Positions 17,917 to 25,826 of a stretch of 45,590 nt of DNA are shown one piece after another (position 1 is the stretch's first letter; every line of letters starts with the position of its first letter). Source of the DNA: an uncultured Brachyspira sp. (GTDB lineage: Bacteria > Spirochaetota > Brachyspiria > Brachyspirales > Brachyspiraceae). The notes beneath the pieces are model-generated. The model saw nothing but the letters and a program-made list of their open reading frames with translations. It did no database searches and was not told the origin of the DNA. The stretch covers positions 1 through 45,590 of the forward strand of contig NZ_CASEGO010000031.1 of the NCBI RefSeq assembly GCF_949287625.1. Reading direction: 5' to 3'. Position numbers and translations under genes: made by a program.

Positions 17917-18315
17917 TTAACGTTTAGAGAATTGGAAGCGTTTTCTAGCACCAGATCTGCCGTACTTCTTACGTTCAACAACACGTGAATCTCTAGTAAG
18001 AAAACCATTTCTTTTTAAAGTAGTTCTGAAATCTTGGCTTTCTCCCACTAATGCTTTAGCAATACCATGTCTAACAGCATCAGCCTGAGCAGAAACTCCG
18101 CCGCCATGTACATTTGCTAATACATCATATTTGCCGAAATTTCCTGTTACTTTTAAGGCATCTTCTACCACTTTAAGAAGTGCTGCTCTGTTGCAGAAGT
18201 AATCAGTATAGTTTTTTCCATTTATTAAAATTTTACCGCTGCCTAAAGTGATGCGTACTCTAGCATTAGCAGTTTTTCTTTTTCCAGTAAAAATAGTTAA
18301 TTGTTTAGCTGCCAT
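17917..18315 (-). CDS. rpsI: 30S ribosomal protein S9
   Basis: A 132-residue S9 with the family front (TGKRKTANARVRI), the GGGVSAQADAVRHGIAKAL segment, and the conserved basic C-terminus YGRSGARKRFQFSKR whose tail contacts P-site tRNA. It follows rplM by 13 bases, the standard L13-S9 pair. Confidence 0.98.
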   Translation of the reverse strand: MAAKQLTIFTGKRKTANARVRITLGSGKILINGKNYTDYFCNRAALLKVVEDALKVTGNFGKYDVLANVHGGGVSAQADAVRHGIAKALVGESQDFRTTLKRNGFLTRDSRVVERKKYGRSGARKRFQFSKR

Positions 18316-18328
18316 TTTTATCTCCTAA

Positions 18329-18784
18329 TTATATATTTACTACAGTAGGTTTATTAGCTTCATGCGGATGTTCGCTTCCTGCATATACTTTTAATTTTTT
18401 AAGATGAAGTCTTCCTAACGGATTATGAGAAAGCATACCTTTTACAGCTATTTTTACCATTCTTTCAGGATTTTTTTCTAATAATTCGCCGTAGCTTACA
18501 GCTTTAATTCCGCCTGGGTAGCCTGTATGTCTATAGTGAATTTTTCCTTTCTTTTTATTTCCTGTTAGAACTATGTCTTTAGCATTGATGATAATTACAT
18601 AATCACCATTGTCTAAGTTGTATGCATAGTCTACTTTATGTTTACCTTTAAGCATATAAGCTGCTCTGCTTGCAACTCTTCCTAATGACTTACCTTTGGC
18701 ATCAATTATAAGCCAATTTTGTTTGATATCTTTTTGTGATAAAACGTAAGTATTATTTTTTGTTTTTAATGTTTTTTTGTCCAT
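18329..18784 (-). CDS. rplM: 50S ribosomal protein L13
   Basis: L13, an early assembly protein of the large subunit. Motifs: WLIIDAKGKSLGRVAS, NGDYVIIINA, YRHTGYPGG, MLSHNPLGR and YAGSEHPHEA. The ATG ending at 18784 gives 151 residues and has AAGG 11 bases upstream; an in-frame GTG at 18793 is only two bases from that site and is unlikely. It is the first gene of the block and has a strong promoter at 18854-18882. Confidence 0.96.
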   Translation of the reverse strand: MDKKTLKTKNNTYVLSQKDIKQNWLIIDAKGKSLGRVASRAAYMLKGKHKVDYAYNLDNGDYVIIINAKDIVLTGNKKKGKIHYRHTGYPGGIKAVSYGELLEKNPERMVKIAVKGMLSHNPLGRLHLKKLKVYAGSEHPHEANKPTVVNI

Positions 18785-18853
18785 AACATACACACCTTAA
18801 TTTAACGTTTTAAAAAATTTGGTAGTTTTAATCTAAAAATGTAACGGTGCGTA

Positions 18854-18882
18854 ATTATAACATAAAGATATTGTAAAGTCAA
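18854..18882 (-). promoter_or_regulatory. Strong sigma-70 promoter of rplM-rpsI-dksA-priA
   Basis: On the minus strand: TTGACT (18882-18877), 17 bases, TATAAT (18859-18854). The untranslated leader would be about 60 bases. Confidence 0.65.
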
Positions 18883-18930
18883 ATTTTAATTATATATATT
18901 CATATGAAATTTTAATGTTATTGACTGATA

Positions 18931-19140
18931 TTAACTTATAGATTTTATTATATCAATTATTTTTTTTATTCCTATTAGTTTGATTATTGAAGCAGATTTT
19001 TTTATTCCTACTATCCTGATAAAATCTGCAATATTATTAGCATTTCTTAGTTTTATAATATTTTTTAACCCTATAAGTTTTATGATGGATTTTGCTTTTT
19101 TTATACCTATTATTTTTATTATTTTGTATATATTTTTCAT
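18931..19140 (-). CDS. Small Ile/Lys-rich repeat protein, unknown
   Basis: A 69-residue peptide with 24 Ile, 15 Lys, 2 Arg and only 2 acidic residues, so a net charge near +15. It has an internal duplication of 33 residues: glycines fall at 12, 24, 45 and 57, each inside an I-G-(I/L)-K motif (KIIGIKK, KLIGLKN, RIVGIKK, KLIGIKK). The pattern would form strongly amphipathic cationic helices. It lies 20 bases after the GNAT gene on the same strand. No clear Shine-Dalgarno is seen, so expression may rely on readthrough. No family is recognised; a membrane-active or nucleic-acid-binding peptide is a guess. Confidence 0.45.
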   Translation of the reverse strand: MKNIYKIIKIIGIKKAKSIIKLIGLKNIIKLRNANNIADFIRIVGIKKSASIIKLIGIKKIIDIIKSIS

Positions 19141-19160
19141 TGTTTATAAAATTTATAAAT

Positions 19161-19652
19161 CTAAATACTTTTCTGAAACGCTATTCTCTCTCCATTGCCG
19201 TTTTTTAAATATATTATTCCGCATCTTTCAAAACCTTCTTTTTTAAGGAAATTAAGCATCGGCATATTATCTTTATGAGTGTCTATTCTTATATTGCTGC
19301 ATTGATTAAAGCAGTAATTAAGACAAAAAGAAGCTGTACCTTTTCTTCCGTTTAATACAGCTATTCTGTGTATTGCTCCGTATTCTTTGTCATTAATCCA
19401 ATTACCATCATATATTTTATCATAGTTTTCATCTTCTCCTACAAAAAAACAAAAAGTGCCTATAATATTATCATTATCATCTAAGCATACATAACTATGT
19501 TTATTATTTATATCATTCTCTACATTTTCTCTTGAAGGATATCCGTTAATCCATTGATTAGGATTATTATTTTCTCTCATAAAGTTTCTTGCATAATCAA
19601 ATATTTCCATTACTTTATCTATATCTTTATATTCTGTTTTTCTTATTTTCAT
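19161..19652 (-). CDS. GNAT family N-acetyltransferase
   Basis: A 163-residue GNAT-fold protein: IRKTEYKDIDKVMEIFDYAR at the front, a central acetyl-CoA region (YGAIHRIAVLNGRKGTASF, where the second half replaces the usual R/QxxGxG/A loop), and the late motif MLNFLKKEGFERCGIIYL. Such proteins acetylate small molecules or protein amines; the substrate is unknown. It starts five bases after the trmD stop, so it is in the trmD transcript. Confidence 0.8.
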   Translation of the reverse strand: MKIRKTEYKDIDKVMEIFDYARNFMRENNNPNQWINGYPSRENVENDINNKHSYVCLDDNDNIIGTFCFFVGEDENYDKIYDGNWINDKEYGAIHRIAVLNGRKGTASFCLNYCFNQCSNIRIDTHKDNMPMLNFLKKEGFERCGIIYLKNGNGERIAFQKSI

Positions 19653-19657
19653 TATTG

Positions 19658-20386
19658 CTATTCCTTATTTTTGAGATAATTAAAAATGCTTTCTATATCT
19701 TTTTTAGTTAAATCTATTTTAGAAAATATATCCTTTCTGTTTTTAAAAGTTTTTATTATGCTTCTTTCTCTTCTATATTCATCAATCTTTTTATGATTTC
19801 CAGACAAAAGAATTTCAGGCACTTTCATATTATCAATTTCTTCTGGTCTGGTATATTGTTCGTACTCTAATAAACCGTTTGAATTTTCTTCGAATGTATC
19901 GCTTGTAACGGATTCTTTGTTATTTAAAACGCCTTTATATCTTGATACAGCATCTACAAGTAGAAGAGCTGGTATTTCTCCCCCGCTTAATACATAATCT
20001 CCTATACTTATGACTTCATCAGCATATTTTTTTTCAACTCTATAATCTATACCTTCATAATGCCCAAGTATCATAGTTATATGCTCTTTATTTGAAAGCT
20101 CTTTTATTTTTTTCTGAGTGAGTATTTTTCCAGAAGGAGAAAAAATGATGGTATATCCTTTATTATGACTGTCAAAATATTTCTTAAAAATATTGTATGT
20201 CATTATCATACCAGGTCCGCCGCCGTAAGTATAATCATCGCATTTTTTATAATTGCCGTCTCCGTATAAACGCATGTCTATGATATTCAAGTCTATTTTT
20301 TTTTCGTTTAGTGCCATGCTTATTACGCCCATAGAAATAGGGCTTTCATAGAATTTGGGAAAAAGTGTAAGTATATCTATTATCAT
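19658..20386 (-). CDS. trmD: tRNA (guanine37-N1)-methyltransferase
   Basis: SPOUT-class methyltransferase that methylates G37 next to the anticodon to keep reading frame. It shows DILTLFPKFYESPISMGV, YGGGPGMIM, LGHYEGIDYRVEKKYADE and ISIGDYVLSGGE, which build the trefoil-knot SAM site. Length 242 is normal. Unlike many bacteria, rpsP-rimM and rplS are not adjacent; instead it leads a GNAT gene and a small repeat protein. AGGA lies about 12 bases upstream of the ATG. Confidence 0.95.
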   Translation of the reverse strand: MIIDILTLFPKFYESPISMGVISMALNEKKIDLNIIDMRLYGDGNYKKCDDYTYGGGPGMIMTYNIFKKYFDSHNKGYTIIFSPSGKILTQKKIKELSNKEHITMILGHYEGIDYRVEKKYADEVISIGDYVLSGGEIPALLLVDAVSRYKGVLNNKESVTSDTFEENSNGLLEYEQYTRPEEIDNMKVPEILLSGNHKKIDEYRRERSIIKTFKNRKDIFSKIDLTKKDIESIFNYLKNKE

Positions 20387-20620
20387 TTTTTTATTATATC
20401 CTATAGTTTTTATATATCAATAGTTTTATTAACTTAATAATATACTTGTTTCAAAAGCTGTTAGTAAAATTAGTTATAAAAATTATTCAAATTAAAAAAT
20501 TACGCTAATACAATGTTTCACATGTTTTATAATTAATTATTTTAGTATATAGCTAAACAACTATATTTTGTTAAAATTAGTTTTTATATTTTGGGACTGC
20601 CCTGCGAAGCACACAGTCGT

Positions 20621-20655
20621 GCCACAGTTCTTTTGTGACGCTGTTCGCCTGTGGC
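20621..20655. repeat. GC-rich hairpin within family A repeat
   Basis: GCCACAG (20621-20627) pairs with CTGTGGC (20649-20655); with flanking wobble pairs the stem reaches about ten pairs. It sits between the CAGTTCTTTT (20625-20634) and AAAAGAACTG (20672-20681) arms that mark family A. Confidence 0.55.
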
Positions 20656-20760
20656 GTGGTATAAAAGAACCAAAAGAACTGCATTTTTAGCCCAAATTTC
20701 GGGTATTACCACACATTTAATACGTATCTTTAAAATATAAAGTTCTAATACTTGCACTTT
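20625..20760. repeat. Family A composite repeat
   Basis: CAGTTCTTTT ... AAAAGAACTG inverted arms, then a stretch that closely matches 36979-37082 (GGTATAAAAGAACC, ACATTTAATACGTAT, AAATATAAAGTTCTA). The sequence identity is high in blocks with scattered changes. Confidence 0.7.
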
Positions 20761-20763
20761 CGC

Positions 20764-20837
20764 GAAGCGTCCCGAACAAAGATGAGGGAGGGCTCGCTGT
20801 TGACAAACTTAAGAATTTTTGGTATATACCTAAACAA
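20764..20837 (+). repeat. 74-base direct repeat, copy 1, with promoter
   Basis: It begins GAAGCGTCCCGAAC and ends TATACCTAAACAA. It differs at four of 74 positions from copy 2 at 21027-21100. It contains TTGACA-N17-TATATA at 20800-20828. Confidence 0.8.
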
Positions 20838-20981
20838 ATATGATTTTTCAATTTTGAGTTATTGATAAATGTAATTATAAGTTGTAGATAGTATAAAATA
20901 TTATTTGTTGTTAATAAAATAAGTTTTATAAGTTTTAAATGTAAAATAAATAATTTATTTTTTATAATAATAGGTAATCAG

Positions 20982-21027
20982 CCGCACGTATCGTTGACAT
21001 TTGATAAGAATAAACAATACCGTGCGG
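20982..21027. repeat. Family B short hairpin
   Basis: CCGCACGTATCGTTG (20982-20996) is an imperfect inverse of AACAATACCGTGCGG (21013-21027). The ends match the CCGCACG ends of the longer family B elements, so it is probably a shortened member. Confidence 0.55.
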
Positions 21028-21100
21028 AAGCGTCCCGAACGAAGATGAGGGAGGGCTCGCTGTTGACAAACTTAAAAATTTTCAGTATATACCTAAACAA
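21027..21100 (+). repeat. 74-base direct repeat, copy 2, with promoter
   Basis: Second copy of the element at 20764-20837, starting immediately at the end of the family B hairpin. It includes the two-way promoter described separately. Confidence 0.8.
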
Positions 21101-21114
21101 TTACAATTTGTCAA
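21063..21114. promoter_or_regulatory. Two-way promoter sharing one -10 element
   Basis: Plus strand: TTGACA (21063-21068), 17 bases, TATATA (21086-21091). Minus strand: TTGACA (21114-21109), 17 bases, the same TATATA. The site is symmetric about 21088-21089, facing cca on one side and trmD on the other. Confidence 0.5.
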
Positions 21115-21370
21115 AAAATTATTTTTTTTAATTTATTATTTGCACTATTGTGAAGTACCAACTCTAATTATATTAAATAAAAAAATATAAGTATTAATAA
21201 ATTTAGTTTTGAAACAAGTATAATTTTACTTAAATTAATAAACTTATAAAACAGTTTGCCAAGAATTTTTCAATTAAGCCTAATTATATTATTCATTTAT
21301 ATAAAATATAATTTGTAATTAATTGAAAATTGTATATACTATATAGAGTATAAAATAAATAGGATATTAA

Positions 21371-22765
21371 GTGAAGAAAATATTTACAGATATACCGCAT
21401 CCGATAAAAGAAATAGCAAGAATACTGCATATAGAGGGTTTTCAATGTTTTTTGGTTGGAGGGGCTGTAAGAGATGCTGTAATGGGGATCGCTCCGCATG
21501 AATATGATATTACTACAGATGCTAAACCTGAAGATGTGCAGAGAATATTTAAATATACTGTTCCTACTGGTATAAAACATGGTACTATACTTGTTATCAT
21601 AGAGGATATGCATGTAGAAATAACCACTTTCAGAAGCGACGGCAATTATAGTGACGGAAGACACCCAGACAATGTAGAATATGCTTCAAGTATAGAAGAT
21701 GATCTGCCAAGAAGAGATTTAACTATAAATGCTATGGCATATAATGTTTTGGACGGCACGCTTATAGATATGTTTGACGGTATGAAAGATATTAAGCGTA
21801 AGATAATAAAATCTGTAGGTGATCCTTATGAAAGATTTAGAGAAGACGGTCTTAGAATAATGAGGGCTATAAGATTTGCTGCTAAATTAAATTTTGAAAT
21901 AGAAAAAGAAACATTTGAGGCTATAACACATTCTACAGGTATGCTTGCTTCTATCGCAGCAGAACGTATACGTGAAGAGTTTAACGGTATATTATTATCT
22001 TCAAATCCTTTCAGAGGTTTGGAGCTTCTAAGAAAAACTGGGGTGTTATCATTAATCCTTCCAGAACTTATGCAGGGATATGGAGTTACTCAGAATAAAT
22101 TTCATAAATATGATGTTTATTATCATATACTTCATACTATACAGTCTGTAGAACCTTTAGAAACAGAGGAATTAACTTTATTAGTAAGACTTGCCGCACT
22201 TTTTCATGATATAGCTAAACCTATGGTTCAGAAAAAAGTTTCAAAACAAGATGATCCTGTTTATTATAATCATGAGGTTGTAGGGGCAAAAGTAGCTAAA
22301 AATGTAATGAAAAGATTAAAATATTCTAATTCCGAGATAGATTTTGTAACATTATTAGTTAGACAGCATATGTTTTATTATCAAGATGAATGGACAGACG
22401 GAGCAGTTAGAAGGTTTATGCGTGCTATTGGTGTTGAAAATATTAAGCCTCTTTTAAAATTAAGAGAAGCTGATAGGCTTGGAAGCGGACACAGAAAAGA
22501 TAAAGAAAGCAGGGCTATACCTAAACTTTTGGCTAGAATTGATAAGATAATTGAAGAAGAAAATGCTATAACAGTGAAAGATTTGAAAATAGACGGTAAT
22601 GATTTGATTAATGAATTTCATTTAAAGCCTAGCCCTTTAATAGGTAAGATATTAAATTATTTGCTTGATTTGATATTAGATGAGCCTGAATTAAATAATA
22701 GAGAATTTTTACTTGAAAAAACTAGAAATTTTTTAGAAAGCAACAATATAAGGGACGAGGCTTGA
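21371..22765 (+). CDS. cca: CCA tRNA nucleotidyltransferase / poly(A) polymerase family, with HD domain
   Basis: Class II nucleotidyltransferase that builds or repairs the 3' CCA of tRNA. It shows the head motif FLVGGAVRDAVMG (about 29-41), the metal-binding region HEYDITTDAKPEDV, the strand VEITTFRSDGNYSDGRHPD, RRDLTINAMAYN, and RIMRAIRFAAKLNF. A C-terminal HD domain (LFHDIAKP...) is present, as in enzymes with added phosphatase activity. Normally the metal site is DxD; here the first residue is Glu. Start is GTG with AGG seven bases upstream. coaX follows after seven bases. Confidence 0.9.
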   Translation: MKKIFTDIPHPIKEIARILHIEGFQCFLVGGAVRDAVMGIAPHEYDITTDAKPEDVQRIFKYTVPTGIKHGTILVIIEDMHVEITTFRSDGNYSDGRHPDNVEYASSIEDDLPRRDLTINAMAYNVLDGTLIDMFDGMKDIKRKIIKSVGDPYERFREDGLRIMRAIRFAAKLNFEIEKETFEAITHSTGMLASIAAERIREEFNGILLSSNPFRGLELLRKTGVLSLILPELMQGYGVTQNKFHKYDVYYHILHTIQSVEPLETEELTLLVRLAALFHDIAKPMVQKKVSKQDDPVYYNHEVVGAKVAKNVMKRLKYSNSEIDFVTLLVRQHMFYYQDEWTDGAVRRFMRAIGVENIKPLLKLREADRLGSGHRKDKESRAIPKLLARIDKIIEEENAITVKDLKIDGNDLINEFHLKPSPLIGKILNYLLDLILDEPELNNREFLLEKTRNFLESNNIRDEA

Positions 22766-22772
22766 GAAAAAA

Positions 22773-23546
22773 ATGTACTTGCTTGCTGATATTGGGAATA
22801 CGAGAGTTAAGTTAGCAATATTTGAAAATAATAACAATGCTCCAATATATTATAATGCTATAGAGCATAGTAATGCTTTGGATTTGATTAATGCATTAAG
22901 TGAAATAAAAAATAATCACAGCAATATAAAAAATGTATTTTACAGCAGTGTATCATTAAAGGTAAATGATCTGTTTGAGGACAGCATAGAAGATTGTTTT
23001 AACATTAATCCTTATAGAGTTACCCATAATGATATAAAACTTAAAGATAATTTATATGAACCTAAAGATTCGATAGGTATAGATAGAATTTTATCAACTT
23101 ATGCTTCTATACGTCTTGAAGGCTATGGCGATAATACTAAATATGCTTCTATAGTTATAGATATGGGTACAGCTACAACAGTTAGTGTTATGCTTTCAGA
23201 TTTTACATTTTTGGGAGGTATGATAATATCTGGCACTAAAACTAGTTATCATGCACTTTCAAATATTACTTCACTTCCTTATTATGAAATAGGGCCTATA
23301 GCATCGATACCAAGCCCTATAAACAATAATGTAAAAGATGCTATTATGTCTGGAGCTATATATAATACTATAGGAACTGTGAATTATGTTGTTTTGGAAA
23401 CAAAAAAATATATAAAATCTAAATACAATATAAAATCCAAAATCTTTCTTACAGGCGGCATATCAAATTTAAAACTTTTAAAATGTAAAGTTTATCCTTT
23501 TTTGGTACTTCAGGGCATTTATTTTAGTATGATAAATAAAAATTAA
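22773..23546 (+). CDS. coaX: Type III pantothenate kinase
   Basis: Phosphorylates pantothenate as the first step of coenzyme A synthesis; the type III enzyme belongs to the ASKHA fold and is not feedback-inhibited by CoA. Motifs: LADIGNTRVKLAIF at the N-terminus, GIDRILSTYAS, VIDMGTATTVSV and GGMIISGTKTSYHAL. Length 257 is usual. It is transcribed with cca (gap seven bases). GAGG lies 12 bases before the ATG. Confidence 0.93.
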   Translation: MYLLADIGNTRVKLAIFENNNNAPIYYNAIEHSNALDLINALSEIKNNHSNIKNVFYSSVSLKVNDLFEDSIEDCFNINPYRVTHNDIKLKDNLYEPKDSIGIDRILSTYASIRLEGYGDNTKYASIVIDMGTATTVSVMLSDFTFLGGMIISGTKTSYHALSNITSLPYYEIGPIASIPSPINNNVKDAIMSGAIYNTIGTVNYVVLETKKYIKSKYNIKSKIFLTGGISNLKLLKCKVYPFLVLQGIYFSMINKN

Positions 23547-23628
23547 ATATGTCCTATTTTTACGATATACCATATTTGTAATTAATATGCACTATATAGA
23601 ATAATTATATCTAGTATATAAATTAAAT

Positions 23629-23664
23629 AAAAAGTATGTATTTAGTATATAAAACATACTTTTT
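23629..23664. terminator. Terminator-like hairpin after coaX
   Basis: AAAAAGTATGT (23629-23639) pairs perfectly with ACATACTTTTT (23654-23664), a stem of 11 pairs with a 14-base loop and T-rich end. It ends 15 bases before the -35 of ptsH. Confidence 0.55.
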
Positions 23665-23678
23665 AGTACATATATAAT

Positions 23679-23706
23679 TTGACAAATGAGAAAAAACTGA
23701 TATACT
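23679..23706 (+). promoter_or_regulatory. Sigma-70 promoter of ptsH-ptsI
   Basis: TTGACA (23679-23684), 16 bases, TATACT (23701-23706), then GGAGGAG and the ptsH start. Confidence 0.6.
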
Positions 23707-23745
23707 TTAAAATATATATAAGAAAAGAACGGAGGAGTTTTGCCA

Positions 23746-24012
23746 ATGACTACAGGTAAAGTTACTATACAAAATGATACAGGACTTCATGCTAGGCCTG
23801 GTAATGAATTTGTTACATTTATAAAAACATTACAAAATTGTAAAATAGAAATAGAAAATGAAGCTGGAAAAAGAGTTAATGCTTCATCTCTTTTAAAAGT
23901 TTTGTCTTTAGGAGTAAAAAAAGATTCAGTACTTACTATTTATTGCGATGGTGAAAATGAACAAGAAAATCTAAAAAAGATAGAAGATTTTCTTGCTAAT
24001 TTAAAAGATTAA
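23746..24012 (+). CDS. ptsH: Phosphocarrier protein HPr
   Basis: An 88-residue HPr. The phosphorylated His is H15 in GLHARPGNEF, the canonical number, which supports the ATG at 23746; GGAGGAG (23731-23737) lies eight bases upstream. An in-frame TTG at 23740 is rejected. S48 (SLLKVLSLGV) aligns with the regulatory Ser46 of other HPr proteins, so control by an HPr kinase is possible. It passes phosphate from enzyme I (next gene) to sugar-specific EII proteins or, where these are few, to regulators. Confidence 0.93.
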   Translation: MTTGKVTIQNDTGLHARPGNEFVTFIKTLQNCKIEIENEAGKRVNASSLLKVLSLGVKKDSVLTIYCDGENEQENLKKIEDFLANLKD

Positions 24013-24031
24013 TTTTTTTTGGACTTATAAT

Positions 24032-25777
24032 ATGGAAAAAAGAATTAGTGGAATTGGGGTTTCCCCTGGTATAGCTATAGGAAAGGTATATCTTCTTCTT
24101 AAAAAAGATATTATAGTATCTAAATGTCCTTGTGCAAATGTTGCTGAGGAGCAAAAAAAATTATTAGAAGCTAGAAATAAAACAAAAGAACAGCTTCTGA
24201 AAATTAGGGAGACAACAGCCAAAAAAGTTTCAGAGGAAAAAGCAGAAATATTTGATGCACATATAACTTTGCTTGAAGATGAGGATTTACTTGAAGAGGT
24301 AAATAATATTATAGCTGATGATAAAGTTTGTGCTGAATATGCTTTATCTCAGGGTATAGAGGTTTATACTAAAATTTTAAGTGAAGTTGAAGATGAATAT
24401 TTAAGAGAGAGAGCAGGGGATTTAATGGATATTTCTGACAGATGGATAAGAAATATTCAGGGCGAGGAAATTGTTGATGTTTCTAATCTTCCAAAGGACT
24501 CTATAGTTGTTGCTAGAGATTTAACCCCTTCAGATACTGCCAATTTGGATTTAGATAATACTTTAGGTTTTATTACAGAAATAGGCGGACGTACTTCGCA
24601 TACTTCTATAATGGCTAGATCTTTAGAGCTTCCTGCTGTAGTTGGTATTGGAGAAATTTTAAAAGATTTAGAAAATAATCAAACTATTATAATTAATGGA
24701 AATACAGGAGCTGTTATTATAGATCCTTCCAAAGAATCTATAGATGAATGTTTAAAATTAAAAGATGAATTTGATAAAAAAAGAGCTTTATTAAAAGAAT
24801 ATGCTCATAAAGATGCTGTATCTAAAGATGGAACAAAAATAAGAGTATATGCTAATATAGGCTCGCCTGCAGATTTGGGCGGAGTTCTTAAAAATGGTGC
24901 TGATGGTATAGGGCTTTATAGAACTGAGTTTCTTTTTATGGAAAATACTGATTTTCCTACAGAAGAAGAGCAGTTTAAGGCTTATAAAGAAGTAGCTGTT
25001 GCTATGAGCGGACATACTGTTACTATACGTACTATGGATATTGGAGGCGATAAGTATCTGCCTTATTTGGAAATGCCTAAAGAAGAGAATCCTGCATTAG
25101 GCTGGAGAGCTTTAAGAATATGCTTGGATAAAACTTCTATTATAAGAACCCAATTCAGGGCTTTGCTTAGAGCTTCGGCTTTCGGTAAAATAAAAGTAAT
25201 GCTTCCTATGATAGTTTCTTTGGAAGAGCTTAGAAAAGCTAAGGCTATATTTAATGAATGTAAACTTGAGCTTGTAAAAGAAAATATTGCTTTTAATGAG
25301 GCATTAGAATTAGGAATGATGATAGAAACACCTTCAGTTGTATTTAGGGCGGAGGCATTTGCAAGAGAATCTGACTTTTTCTCTATAGGTACTAATGATC
25401 TTACTCAATATACTTTAGCTTCGGACAGAGGTAATGAAAGAATAGCCAGTATATGCGATCCTTATAATCCTTCAGTACTTATAGCTATAAAAATGGCTAT
25501 AGACGGAGCTCATGCTAATGGTATTATTATTTCTATGTGCGGAGAATTAGCAGGAGATTTATTAGCTGTGCCTTTGTTATTCGGTTTAGGTTTAGATGTA
25601 TTTTCTATGTCTGCTATATCAATACCTGAAGTTAAGAAAATGATTATATCTTTAGATAAAACTGAATGTCAGATGCTTGCAAAAAGAGTTCTTACTTTGG
25701 ATACTGCTGACGAGGTAAAAGCAGAATTATTAAGATTCTTAGAAATACATGAAAAAGGTGAGACAATAAGCTATTAA
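24032..25777 (+). CDS. ptsI: Phosphoenolpyruvate-protein phosphotransferase (enzyme I)
   Basis: Transfers phosphate from PEP to HPr. Residues 1-145 hold the HPr-binding domain, GGRTSHTSIMARSLELP (185-201) carries the active H190, and the PEP-binding barrel follows with LYRTEFLFM, TMDIGGDKYLPY, ENPALGWRALR, and the C-terminal SMCGELAGD with the catalytic Cys. Length 581 is normal. It follows ptsH by 19 bases, and ends before a terminator shared with the opposing gene. No EII genes are in the window. Confidence 0.95.
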   Translation: MEKRISGIGVSPGIAIGKVYLLLKKDIIVSKCPCANVAEEQKKLLEARNKTKEQLLKIRETTAKKVSEEKAEIFDAHITLLEDEDLLEEVNNIIADDKVCAEYALSQGIEVYTKILSEVEDEYLRERAGDLMDISDRWIRNIQGEEIVDVSNLPKDSIVVARDLTPSDTANLDLDNTLGFITEIGGRTSHTSIMARSLELPAVVGIGEILKDLENNQTIIINGNTGAVIIDPSKESIDECLKLKDEFDKKRALLKEYAHKDAVSKDGTKIRVYANIGSPADLGGVLKNGADGIGLYRTEFLFMENTDFPTEEEQFKAYKEVAVAMSGHTVTIRTMDIGGDKYLPYLEMPKEENPALGWRALRICLDKTSIIRTQFRALLRASAFGKIKVMLPMIVSLEELRKAKAIFNECKLELVKENIAFNEALELGMMIETPSVVFRAEAFARESDFFSIGTNDLTQYTLASDRGNERIASICDPYNPSVLIAIKMAIDGAHANGIIISMCGELAGDLLAVPLLFGLGLDVFSMSAISIPEVKKMIISLDKTECQMLAKRVLTLDTADEVKAELLRFLEIHEKGETISY

Positions 25778-25798
25778 TAATAGTTTGAAAGATAATTA

Positions 25799-25826
25799 AA
25801 GGGGCTTTAAAAAAGCTCCTTTTTTA
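25799..25826. terminator. Shared two-way terminator
   Basis: AAGGGGCTTT and AAAGCTCCTT form a ten-pair stem (one G-T), followed by T on the plus strand and by T on the minus strand too. It serves ptsI and the convergent flagellar block. Confidence 0.8.

Larger units (their letters stand above)
20387..21370. other. 984-base gene-free region packed with repeats
   Basis: This lies between divergent trmD and cca. It contains a family A repeat (20625-20837) with a GC hairpin and promoter, a second copy of the 74-base promoter-bearing part (21027-21100), a family B-type hairpin (20982-21027), and a two-way promoter (21063-21114). No convincing coding frame was seen. Confidence 0.7.

Noticed and set aside
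18980..19246. An 88-codon hydrophobic frame on the plus strand
   Set aside because: It is antisense to the Ile/Lys repeat protein and the end of the GNAT gene, with no ribosome site.
20993..21020. TTGACA-like box inside the family B hairpin
   Set aside because: No acceptable -10 hexamer lies 16-18 bases downstream.
20764..21100. CRISPR or phage attachment repeats
   Set aside because: There are only two copies, each 74 bases and containing a promoter; there is no integrase nearby.
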